Source of the DNA: Dactylosporangium vinaceum
GTDB lineage: Bacteria > Actinomycetota > Actinomycetes > Mycobacteriales > Micromonosporaceae
Assembly: GCF_019904175.1 (NCBI RefSeq)
Contig: NZ_CP061913.1
Span: 5,952,001-6,016,000, forward strand
Direction of reading: 5' to 3'
Length of the DNA: 64,000 nt
The notes below the pieces were generated by a model. That model had not been told where the DNA came from. It did not search any database and saw only the letters and a list, made by a program, of their open reading frames with translations. Both the position numbers and the translations under genes were made by a program. Below, in pieces: positions 8,700-16,270 of this stretch. Each line of letters begins with the position of its first letter. Position 1 is the stretch's first letter.

Positions 8700-8808
8700 C
8701 GGGACAGTCTCGCCGACGGTCGCCGGGTCCGCGTCAGGAGCCGTGCGTACATCGCAGTGATGACACGAACCGGCACACCGGCCGACGTGCGGTGCCCCGG
8801 TTCGCCCC

Positions 8809-8814
8809 TACCTT
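8809..8814 (+). promoter_or_regulatory. Putative -10 box of the ABC exporter operon
   Basis: TACCTT ends 7 bases before the ATG at 8822. No ribosome binding site precedes that ATG, which is consistent with a leaderless start. No convincing -35 is visible, so activation by the adjacent two-component pair is plausible. Confidence 0.4.
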
Positions 8815-8821
8815 CAGCGGC

Positions 8822-9508
8822 ATGACCGAACCAGAGGTACTGATCGAGTTCGATGACGTGACGAAGCAGTACGAGGGCGGCGTCGCGGCCCTCGCCGGGC
8901 TGAGCGTGCGGGTGCGGCGCGGGGAGGCCCTCGCGGTGCTCGGCCCCTCCGGCAGCGGCAAGTCGACGCTGCTCAACATGGTCGCCGGGCTCGACCGGCC
9001 CACCGGCGGCACGGTGACCGTCGACGGGGTGCGGGTGGACCGGCTGTCCGAGTCGGCCTCCGCGCAGTACCGCCGCCGCCGCATCGGCATGGTGTTCCAG
9101 TTCTTCAACCTGCTCGACGACCTCAGCGTCCTCGACAACGTCCTGCTGCCGGCGCAGCTGTCCGGCACCGGCCGGGCCGCGGCCCGCAAACGCGCGGACG
9201 AGCTGCTCGACCGGCTCGGCGTCGCCCGCCACGCCAAGGCGTTCCCGGGCCGGCTCTCCGGGGGTGAGCGGCAGCGGGTCGCGGTGGCCCGGGCCCTGAT
9301 GAACCGCCCGCCGCTGCTGCTCGCCGACGAGCCGACCGGCGCCCTGGACACCGCCTCCGGCCAGGACGTCCGCCGCCTGCTCACCGAGCTCAACCGGGAC
9401 GGGCAGACACTGCTGCTGGTCACCCACGACCTGGCCCTGGCCGAGTCGTGCGCGACCCGGACCATCTCGCTCGTCGACGGCCGCCTGGCCCAGGGGGTGG
9501 CGGCATGA
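8822..9508 (+). CDS. ABC transporter ATP-binding protein, MacB/LolD type
   Basis: 228 residues. The Walker A motif GPSGSGKST (41-49), a Q-loop (MVFQFFNLLDD), the ABC signature RLSGGERQRVAVARAL, Walker B LLLADEPTGALD and the H-loop LLVTHDLAL are all intact. This subgroup energises FtsX-type permeases that act on the membrane (lipoprotein or peptide export, or antimicrobial resistance) rather than on classic import substrates. It overlaps the permease gene by 4 bases (ATGA) and is divergent from two-component pair 2. Confidence 0.95.
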   Translation: MTEPEVLIEFDDVTKQYEGGVAALAGLSVRVRRGEALAVLGPSGSGKSTLLNMVAGLDRPTGGTVTVDGVRVDRLSESASAQYRRRRIGMVFQFFNLLDDLSVLDNVLLPAQLSGTGRAAARKRADELLDRLGVARHAKAFPGRLSGGERQRVAVARALMNRPPLLLADEPTGALDTASGQDVRRLLTELNRDGQTLLLVTHDLALAESCATRTISLVDGRLAQGVAA

Positions 9509-11883
9509 GCGCGGGCCTCGGGCGGGTGGTGCGCTCCGGCGTCGGGCGCCGCCGCGTCCAGACCGTCGTCATGACCCTGACGACCCTGCTCGCCGTGACC
9601 GCGTCGGTCCTCGCGGTCGGGCTCCTCGTGGCCTCCAACGAGCCGTTCGCGAAGGCGTTCGCCCGCCAGCACGGCGCCCACCTGATGGTGACCTTCGACC
9701 CGGCCAAGGCCACCGCCGACCAGCTCGCCGCGACCGCGCACGCCACCGGCGTGACCGAGGCGTCAGGCCCCTACGCGGTGGTCGAGCTCGAGCCGGTCAT
9801 CGTCAAGACCCACGACGGCGGGTTCCCGGTGCACGCCCGGCTGCCCGCGTTCACGGTCGCCGCCCGCCCGGCCGACACCACCGGCCTCGACCGCCTGGAG
9901 CTCACCGCGGGCCGCTACGCCACCGGGCCGGACGAGATCGTGTGGTCCGCCGGCAACGGCCCGTTTGCCGTGGGCGACCAGATCGAGTATCCGGACGCGC
10001 CCGGTCAGCCGACGCTGACGATCGTCGGGCTCGCCCGGTCGGTCACCGACAGCAGCACGGCCTGGGCGCTGCCGGCGACGGTCACCGCTCTCACGCCCAA
10101 GGACAAGGGCCGACTGCAGATGTTGTACCGCCTGAGCAAGGCCGGCACCGAGGCCGACCTCACCACCGGGCAGCAGGCCATCGCGGCCACGCTGCCCGAC
10201 GGGGCGGTGCAGAGCTCGGCGTCCTACCTGACCGCCAAGACGGGCAGCGAGCGCGTCGCCGGGGTGTTCGCACCGTTCGTCGTCGCGTTCGGCGTCATCG
10301 GCCTGATCATGTCGGTGCTCATCATCGGCATCGTCGTCGGCGGCGCGGTCGGCTCGGCCACCCGGCGCATCGGCATCCTCAAGGCGCTCGGCTACAGCCC
10401 GGGTCAGGTCTGCCGGGCCTACGTCATGCAGGCGCTGATCCCGGCCGCGGCCGGCGCGCTCGCCGCGGTCCCGCTGGGCAACCTGGCCGCCGTGCCGATC
10501 CTCAACGACGAGGGCGACGCGTTCGGCACCGGCTTCGTCGGCCTCGACTGGTGGGTCTCCGTCGTCGTGCCCGTCGCGGCCCTCGCCGCCGTGGCGGTGA
10601 CCGCGTTCGTCCCGGCGCTGCGGGCCGGGCGGCTGCGCACGGTCGACGCGCTCGCCGTCGGCCGGACCCCGTCGCTCGGCCGGGGCCGGGCCGCGCGCAC
10701 CCTGCTCGGGCGCCTCCCGCTGCCCCGGGCGATGAGCCTCGGGCTGGCCAACCCGTTCACCCGCCCGGGGCGCTCGGCGACGATCGCGGCCGCTGTCGCC
10801 CTCGGCGCCCTCGGCGTCACCTTCGGCCTCGGCCTCGCGCTGTCGATCGGCGAGGTGCAGGCGGCCATGAACAAGCGCACCGCCGGCGACGTCGAGGTCG
10901 GCGTCATGAACGCCGCCGGGCCGCCGCCCCCGCCCGGGTTGCCGGCCCGGCCGGCCGTGGACCAGGCCGCGATCGAGGCGGCCATCAAGGCCGAGCCGGG
11001 CACCGGCCGCTACTTCGCGCAGACCTTCGGCGACGCCACCGTCACCGGGCTCACCGGCACCACGGAGCTCGTGCTGTTCGCCGGCGACTCGTCGTGGGCC
11101 AGCTACGACGTCATCGAGGGCCGCTGGATCGGCGCCGCCGGCGAGGCCGTCGTGCCGACCGCGTTCCTGCGGGCGTCCGGCGCGCACATCGGCGACACCC
11201 TGACCGTCACCTCCGGCGGCCGATCGGCGAGCGTCACCATCGTCGGCGAGGTGCTCGACCTCAGCGGCGACGGCCGGCGGGTCATCGCCGACGCCGGCCC
11301 GTTCACCGGCTGGACGTTCGACGGGCCGCGCGGTGGGACGCGCTACCAGATCGAGCTGGCGGCGGGGACCGACCTGCAGCAGTACACCGCGAGTCTCCAG
11401 CAGAAGCTGGAGCCCGTCGGCGGCCACGCCGACATCAACGCCGCCGAGATCAGCCAGACCGTCGTGGCCATCGACTCCCTCGCCGGCCTGCTCGCGCTCA
11501 TGCTCGTCGCCGTGGCCGGCCTCGGCGTGCTCAACACCGTCGTGCTCGACACCCGCGAGCGCGTCCACGAGCTCGGCGTGTTCAAGGCGCTCGGCATGGC
11601 GCCGCGGCAGACGGTGGCGATGGTGCTGACCTCCGTCGGCGGGCTCGGCCTGGTCGCCGGGCTGGCCGGGGTGCCGGCCGGGATCGCGCTGCACGACTGG
11701 GTGCTGCCCGCGATGGCGAACGCGGCCGACACCCGGTTCCCGGCCCACATCATCGACGTGTACTCCCCGGGGCTGCTCGTGCCCCTGCTGTTCGGCGGTC
11801 TGCTCATCGCTGTCGGCGGCGCCCTGATGCCGGCCGGCTGGGCCGCGCGCACCAGTACCGCCCGGGCGCTGCGCACCGAGTAA
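9505..11883 (+). CDS. ABC transporter permease, FtsX/MacB-like (two FtsX domains)
   Basis: 792 residues, with the duplicated architecture of large exporter permeases. An N-terminal membrane helix (about 22-44) is followed by an extracytoplasmic MacB-type periplasmic core domain (about 45-250). The first FtsX domain (about 255-400) has three helices and the motif ATRRIGILKALGYSPGQV. A linker and another helix (about 430-455) lead to a second extracytoplasmic domain (about 460-650) and the second FtsX domain (about 655-792), with TRERVHELGVFKALGMAPRQ. It pairs with the ATPase immediately upstream. The family transmits ATP-driven motion to the outside rather than forming a simple channel. Substrate unknown; control by the divergent two-component pair is likely. 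Confidence 0.93.
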   Translation: MSAGLGRVVRSGVGRRRVQTVVMTLTTLLAVTASVLAVGLLVASNEPFAKAFARQHGAHLMVTFDPAKATADQLAATAHATGVTEASGPYAVVELEPVIVKTHDGGFPVHARLPAFTVAARPADTTGLDRLELTAGRYATGPDEIVWSAGNGPFAVGDQIEYPDAPGQPTLTIVGLARSVTDSSTAWALPATVTALTPKDKGRLQMLYRLSKAGTEADLTTGQQAIAATLPDGAVQSSASYLTAKTGSERVAGVFAPFVVAFGVIGLIMSVLIIGIVVGGAVGSATRRIGILKALGYSPGQVCRAYVMQALIPAAAGALAAVPLGNLAAVPILNDEGDAFGTGFVGLDWWVSVVVPVAALAAVAVTAFVPALRAGRLRTVDALAVGRTPSLGRGRAARTLLGRLPLPRAMSLGLANPFTRPGRSATIAAAVALGALGVTFGLGLALSIGEVQAAMNKRTAGDVEVGVMNAAGPPPPPGLPARPAVDQAAIEAAIKAEPGTGRYFAQTFGDATVTGLTGTTELVLFAGDSSWASYDVIEGRWIGAAGEAVVPTAFLRASGAHIGDTLTVTSGGRSASVTIVGEVLDLSGDGRRVIADAGPFTGWTFDGPRGGTRYQIELAAGTDLQQYTASLQQKLEPVGGHADINAAEISQTVVAIDSLAGLLALMLVAVAGLGVLNTVVLDTRERVHELGVFKALGMAPRQTVAMVLTSVGGLGLVAGLAGVPAGIALHDWVLPAMANAADTRFPAHIIDVYSPGLLVPLLFGGLLIAVGGALMPAGWAARTSTARALRTE

Positions 11884-11894
11884 CCTTGCGACGC

Positions 11895-12548
11895 ATGGAG
11901 CTGCAGCGCAGGCGCCGATCCCTCGGTCTCGCACTCCTCGTCATCGTCTTCGGTCTGGTGGCCCTGGTCTGCGCCCGGGGCTCCACCGGCGGCGCCATCG
12001 CCCTCTACGCGGCGGGCGGTGTCGTCGCCATCGCGCTCGGCGTGGTGCTGCTGCGCGACGAGCTCCGCCCGTTCCGGTTCGCGATCGGCCCGGACGGCAT
12101 CACCACCCGCGACGGCCTGATCGAGTGGGCGGCGATCGACAGCGTCGTCCTCGACGAGCCGGTCCCGCCCGCGACGTCCGGCCCGCACCTGATCCTCGAG
12201 CCCGGCGACCGGGTCGTGCTCAAGCTGCAGGACGTGCGCCAGTCGCAGGAGCAGATCGTCGCGGCGCTGCAGCAGCACTCGGGCGGGCGCCTCGACAACC
12301 GCATCGCCCGCCGCGGCCCGGACCCCGGCTTCGCCACGGTCCTGCGCGGATACGAGCCGGGCCGGGTCGACAACCTGGTCCGGCGGGCCGGTGACGCGCT
12401 GCTGTCCGGCGACCCGGCCGAGCGGGCCGCGGTCCGGGCCGCCCTCGCGGAGCCGGACCTGGTGGTCGTCCCGCGCGGCTACGACCGGGCCGAGGTCGAG
12501 CGCCACCTACGCCGGCTCCAAGCCCGCCTCGGCGACCCGGCGCGGTAG
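11895..12548 (+). CDS. Membrane protein with C-terminal DivIVA-like repeats
   Basis: 217 residues. Two closely spaced membrane helices (about 9-28 and 31-50) are followed by a small beta-rich domain (about 55-115, FRFAIGPDGITTRDG) resembling bacterial PH-like domains. The C-terminal region carries two copies of a RGYxxxxV motif (LRGYEPGRVDNLVRR near 155 and PRGYDRAEVERHLRR near 200). This matches the short DivIVA-like repeats found in many actinobacterial membrane proteins; DivIVA domains bind curved membrane or assemble at poles and septa. It starts 11 bases after the ABC permease gene and is probably cotranscribed. The last 42 bases overlap the convergent MFS gene. Confidence 0.72.
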   Translation: MELQRRRRSLGLALLVIVFGLVALVCARGSTGGAIALYAAGGVVAIALGVVLLRDELRPFRFAIGPDGITTRDGLIEWAAIDSVVLDEPVPPATSGPHLILEPGDRVVLKLQDVRQSQEQIVAALQQHSGGRLDNRIARRGPDPGFATVLRGYEPGRVDNLVRRAGDALLSGDPAERAAVRAALAEPDLVVVPRGYDRAEVERHLRRLQARLGDPAR

Positions 12549-13877
12549 CGGCAGGGCCAGCAGCGCGGCCAGCAGCGCCAGCCCGCTGAGGATCAGCCCG
12601 ATCTCGTGGAACCCGGCGATCGGCCCGACGCTCACCGCCCGCGCCGCGAGCAGCGAGCCCAGCACACCCACGCCGAGCGACCCGCCGAGGCGCTGGGCGA
12701 TGTTGAACAGCGTGTTGCCGTCGGCCAGTTGGGTCGCGGCGAGCGGCTCCAGCATCACCGACAGCAGCGGCGTGACCCCGAACCCGATCGCCGCGGCCCG
12801 GCCGGACAGGATGAGCGCTGTCGCCCAGAGCGGGGTGCCGGCGCTCACGAACAGCAGCCCGGCCGTCGCGGCGGCCAGCAGGACGAACCCGGCACACACC
12901 AGGGGCCGCACCCCGAACCGGCCGGCCAGCCGCTGCCCGGCGGCCGCGCCGACGCCCGTGATCAGGCCCTGGGGCAGCAGCGCGACCCCGGTGGCCAGGG
13001 CGGTGTGGTGCTGCACCGACTCGGTGAAGACCGGCAGCAGGAACACCGCCGCGAACGCCACGACCGACGACAGCACGCTGAGCCCGAGCGCGAGGGCGGC
13101 CCGGCCGTGCCGCAGCAGCGTGAGATCGACGGCCGGCTCGGCCGTGCGCCGGGCCCACAGGACGTACGCGGCCAGCAGCACCGCGCCGGCGGCGAGGGTC
13201 GCGACGGCGAGGCGGTCGCCCCACCCGGCGCTCGTGGCCCGCCCGGCGCCGTAGAGCGCCGCGACGAGCCCCGCCGACAGCAGCCCGAGGCCGACGGGGT
13301 CGGGCCGGGCGTGCCCGTCGGCCGGCGGGGCGGTGCCGGCCGGGAGCCGCCGCACCCCGGCCAGGGCGAGGAGCCCGATCGGCAGGTTGACGAGGAAGAT
13401 CCAGCGCCAGCCGCCGGCCGCGATGAGCAGCCCGCCGAACGACGGCCCGATGGCGGGGGCGAGGAAGAACAGCAGGCCGGCCGTGACCGGGATGCGCCGG
13501 GCCGCGCCCCGGCCGAGCAGCACGCTCATCGCCAGCGGGACCAGCGGCGCCCCGGTGCACCCCTGCAATGCGCGGGCGGCGACAAGGGTGCCGATGCCGG
13601 GCGCCAGCGCACAGGCGGCGGAGGCGGCGATGAAGCAGGCCAGCGCGGCGCTGTAGACGCGCATGGTCCCGAAGCGGCGGGCCAGGTACGACGTCGTCGT
13701 CAGCCCGGCGGCCAGGGCCAGGAGGTAGCCGCTGACCACCCACTGCGCGCCGCCCAGCCCGGTGTGCAGCTCGGCCGCGATGTCCGGGACGGCGACGTTG
13801 ACGATCGAGGAGTCGATCATCGACAGCAGCGGTCCGGCCATGAGCCCCAGCTGCATCAGCCCGGTCAGCCGCTTCAT
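12507..13877 (-). CDS. MFS drug efflux transporter, DHA2 (EmrB/QacA) family
   Basis: 456 residues, with about 14 predicted membrane helices. The N-terminus shows the DHA2 pattern LLSMIDSSIVNVAVPDI and QWVVSGYLLALAAGL in helices 1-2, followed by the loop 2-3 motif LARRFGTMRVY and the antiporter motif C-like ALQGCTGAPLVPL / APAIGPSFGGLL in helix 5. It is expected to export hydrophobic compounds in exchange for protons. The start at 13877 overlaps the PadR regulator gene by 4 bases, so the two form a regulator-pump operon. Helices after about residue 400 are intact. Confidence 0.9.
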   Translation of the reverse strand: MKRLTGLMQLGLMAGPLLSMIDSSIVNVAVPDIAAELHTGLGGAQWVVSGYLLALAAGLTTTSYLARRFGTMRVYSAALACFIAASAACALAPGIGTLVAARALQGCTGAPLVPLAMSVLLGRGAARRIPVTAGLLFFLAPAIGPSFGGLLIAAGGWRWIFLVNLPIGLLALAGVRRLPAGTAPPADGHARPDPVGLGLLSAGLVAALYGAGRATSAGWGDRLAVATLAAGAVLLAAYVLWARRTAEPAVDLTLLRHGRAALALGLSVLSSVVAFAAVFLLPVFTESVQHHTALATGVALLPQGLITGVGAAAGQRLAGRFGVRPLVCAGFVLLAAATAGLLFVSAGTPLWATALILSGRAAAIGFGVTPLLSVMLEPLAATQLADGNTLFNIAQRLGGSLGVGVLGSLLAARAVSVGPIAGFHEIGLILSGLALLAALLALPLPRRVAEAGLEPA

Positions 13878-14434
13878 GGCCCGTCGACCTGCTCGTCCAC
13901 CTGCTCGTGCGCCGGCCCGCCCGGCTCGTCGGCCCGCTCGGCCAGCCGCGCGATCCAGGCCAGCTCGCGCTCGATGCGCTCGCCGAGCTCGGCCACGACC
14001 AGCTCGCCCCAGCGGTGGTCGCGCGGGCTGCGGGCCGTCTTCTCGCCGAGCGCCCGCAGGTGCGCGCCCTGCTTGCGCAGCGCCGCCGCCCGCGCGTCCA
14101 GGACGCCGTGGCGCTCGGCCGGGGTGAGGTGCTCGAACTGCCCGAGCCGGGTCAGGAACTCGGGCTCGTCCGTGGCCAGCTCGGCCGGCAGGTCGGCGAG
14201 CAGGTCGTGCAGCATCTCGCGGCCGAGGTCGGTGAGGGCGTACACGTGCCGCGGCGGTCGGCCCTCCTGCGCCTCGGCCGTCTTCGTCACGGCGCCCGCC
14301 TCCTCGAAGCGGCGCAGGGCCGGGTACAGCGTGTTGTTGTGCAGGGAGTAGGAGGTGGTCGCGGACACGTTGCGCTTGAGCTCGTAGCCGTGGACGGGCC
14401 CGCGCTGCAGGTGGCTGAGGATCACGATGTCCAT
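13874..14434 (-). CDS. PadR family transcriptional regulator
   Basis: 186 residues. The N-terminal winged helix (about 1-85) has the canonical opening MDIVILSHLQRGPVHGYELK, the recognition region NNTLYPALRRFEEAGAV and the wing QEGRPPRHVYALTDLGREML. The C-terminal helical dimerisation part (about 90-175) is typical of the PadR_C type. The family usually represses an adjacent transporter or phenolic-acid gene until a ligand binds; here the partner is the overlapping MFS gene. I chose the ATG at 14434 because GGACGG sits 7 bases upstream; an in-frame GTG at 14440 would leave only one base of spacing. Confidence 0.9.
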   Translation of the reverse strand: MDIVILSHLQRGPVHGYELKRNVSATTSYSLHNNTLYPALRRFEEAGAVTKTAEAQEGRPPRHVYALTDLGREMLHDLLADLPAELATDEPEFLTRLGQFEHLTPAERHGVLDARAAALRKQGAHLRALGEKTARSPRDHRWGELVVAELGERIERELAWIARLAERADEPGGPAHEQVDEQVDGP

Positions 14435-14485
14435 GTACACGCCGTCCAGCGTGACATAGGTACAACTGGACTAGCAACCCGATCG

Positions 14486-15127
14486 TCACCCTCGGCGCAG
14501 CAGGCCGCGCTCCATGGCGACGACCACGGCATGCGTGCGGTCGTTCACGTCGAGCTTCGCGAACAGGCGCAGGAGGTGGGTCTTGACCGTCGCCTCGGCG
14601 ATCACCAGGCGGGCGCCGATCTCGGCATTTGTCAGGCCGTCGGCGACGGCGGTGAGCACGTCGAGCTCGCGCGGGGTCAGCGCGGGATGGGCGGGGCGGC
14701 GCATCCGGGCGATCAGCTTCTCCGCGACCCGCGGCGCCAGGACCGTCTCGCCCCGGGCGGCGGCGCGGATGGCGTCGGCGAGCTGCTCGCGGGTGGTGTC
14801 CTTGAGGAGGTACCCGATGGCGCCGGCCTCGACGCCGCGCTCGATGTCGGCGTCGGTGTCGTAGGTGGTGAGGATCAGGACCCGGGTGCGCGGGTGCCGG
14901 GCCACGACCTGCGCGGTCGTGGCCACTCCGTCCAGGACCGGCGTCCGCAGGTCGATCAGGGCCACGTCCGGGTCCAGGCGCTCGATCAGGGCGAGGGCGG
15001 CCCGGCCGTGCTCGGCCTCGCCGACGATGGCGATCCCCGGGTCGGCCGCCAGCAGCGCGACGACGCCGGCCCGCATCACGGCATGGTCGTCGACGACGAT
15101 CACCCGGACCGGGTGACCGGCGCTCAC
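14486..15127 (-). CDS. Response regulator, NarL/LuxR family, pair 3
   Basis: 213 residues. The receiver has phospho-acceptor Asp59 in VALIDLRTPVLDG (the usual Met before Pro is Thr), ILTTYDTDADI and the Lys in LLKDTTREQL. The LuxR helix-turn-helix has LTPRELDVLTAVADGLTN and AEATVKTHLLRLF. The GTG start overlaps the kinase stop (GTGA). It is the third gene of an MMPL transporter-kinase-regulator operon. Confidence 0.92.
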   Translation of the reverse strand: MSAGHPVRVIVVDDHAVMRAGVVALLAADPGIAIVGEAEHGRAALALIERLDPDVALIDLRTPVLDGVATTAQVVARHPRTRVLILTTYDTDADIERGVEAGAIGYLLKDTTREQLADAIRAAARGETVLAPRVAEKLIARMRRPAHPALTPRELDVLTAVADGLTNAEIGARLVIAEATVKTHLLRLFAKLDVNDRTHAVVVAMERGLLRRG

Positions 15128-16266
15128 GCGTGGCCTCCGGCCGGGACGATCGCGAGGATGCGGGTGCCGTCACCGGGCGAGCTGGTGACGGTGAGCTCGC
15201 CGCCGAGCTCGGCCAGGCGCTTGCGCATCCCGTCCAGGCCGAACCCGGGGGCCCGGTCGACGGCGAAGCCGACGCCGTCGTCGGTGATCTCCAGCTCGAC
15301 CTCGGCGCCGGCCGGGGCGAGGGTCACGCTGACCGTCGACGCCCGGGCGTGCTTGCGCACGTTGGCGAGGCTCTCCTGGGTGCAGCGCAGCAGCGCGATG
15401 CGGGTCGGCTGGTCCAGGTCGACGTCCGCGAGATCGGCGACGACGGTGAGCCGGGTGTCCTCGGTGAACCGGTCGAGGGTCCGCCGCAGCGTGTCGGCGA
15501 TCGGGTGCGGCTGCCTGCGGTCGGCGCCCACCAGGTCCCGCGCCTCGGCCAGGTTCTCGCGCGCGGTCGCCTCGATCGAGCGCAGCTGCCGGACACTGCG
15601 GTGCTGGGGGTCGAGCCCCGAGCGGGCGGCCTCGGCGAGCACGACGATCGAGGCGAGGCCCTGGGCGAGCGTGTCGTGGATGTCGCGGGCCATCCGCTCG
15701 CGCTCGTCGGCCGCGCCCTGCCGCTGGTACGCCGCGGCCAGCCGGGCCTGGGTCTCCTCCAGCTCGGCGATGACCCGGGCCCGCTCGTGGCTCTCCTCCA
15801 CGACCCGCAGCACCCACACCCCGATCAGCACGCTCGCCGCGTACACGATCAGGGTCGCGGTGATGGTGGAGCTGACGTACGCGGCGCTCCAGCCGACCCG
15901 CAGCGTGCTGCCGACGAGCGTGCCGGCCGCGCCGAGCCCGCTGAAGGCGACGGACGCGTGCCACGACCGGGCGAGGGCCCAGAAGTGCGGCAGGGTCACG
16001 ATGAACAGGGCGGCGTACCCGTCGCGGAGGTAGGCCAGCCCGCTCAGCGACAGGGCCAGGACGCCGAGGTACAGGTGAGGCAGCACCCGGTAGCGCAGCA
16101 CCAGCGCATAGCAGCCGGCGAGCAGGCCGAGCAGGGCCAGGGTCCCGACCTTCGCCGGACCGGGCCTGTCGAAGACCGCGACGACGGCGGTGAACAGCCC
16201 GTACAGCACCCAGCAGACGGCGTTCCAGCGGCGCAGCGTGGTCGCCCAGAACGGGCCGGCAGTCAT
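15124..16266 (-). CDS. Sensor histidine kinase, HisKA_3 type, pair 3
   Basis: 380 residues. Six probable membrane helices (about 14-152) occupy the N-terminal half with only short loops, a LiaS/DesK-like layout that suggests sensing inside the membrane. The phosphoacceptor motif is ARDIHDTLAQG (His197). The ATPase domain has N-box QESLANVRKHA, G1 ITDDGVGF and G2 GFGLDGMRKRL. The gene starts 4 bases downstream of the MMPL transporter stop and overlaps its response regulator gene by 4 bases. The operon order suggests that the transporter and the sensor respond to the same lipid or envelope signal. Confidence 0.92.
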   Translation of the reverse strand: MTAGPFWATTLRRWNAVCWVLYGLFTAVVAVFDRPGPAKVGTLALLGLLAGCYALVLRYRVLPHLYLGVLALSLSGLAYLRDGYAALFIVTLPHFWALARSWHASVAFSGLGAAGTLVGSTLRVGWSAAYVSSTITATLIVYAASVLIGVWVLRVVEESHERARVIAELEETQARLAAAYQRQGAADERERMARDIHDTLAQGLASIVVLAEAARSGLDPQHRSVRQLRSIEATARENLAEARDLVGADRRQPHPIADTLRRTLDRFTEDTRLTVVADLADVDLDQPTRIALLRCTQESLANVRKHARASTVSVTLAPAGAEVELEITDDGVGFAVDRAPGFGLDGMRKRLAELGGELTVTSSPGDGTRILAIVPAGGHA

Positions 16267-16270
16267 GCCG

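Noticed and set aside
12507..15173. Apparent 888-residue minus-strand protein
   Set aside because: Residues before the MFS start at 13877 are in the wrong frame over PadR and a response regulator, both convincing genes.
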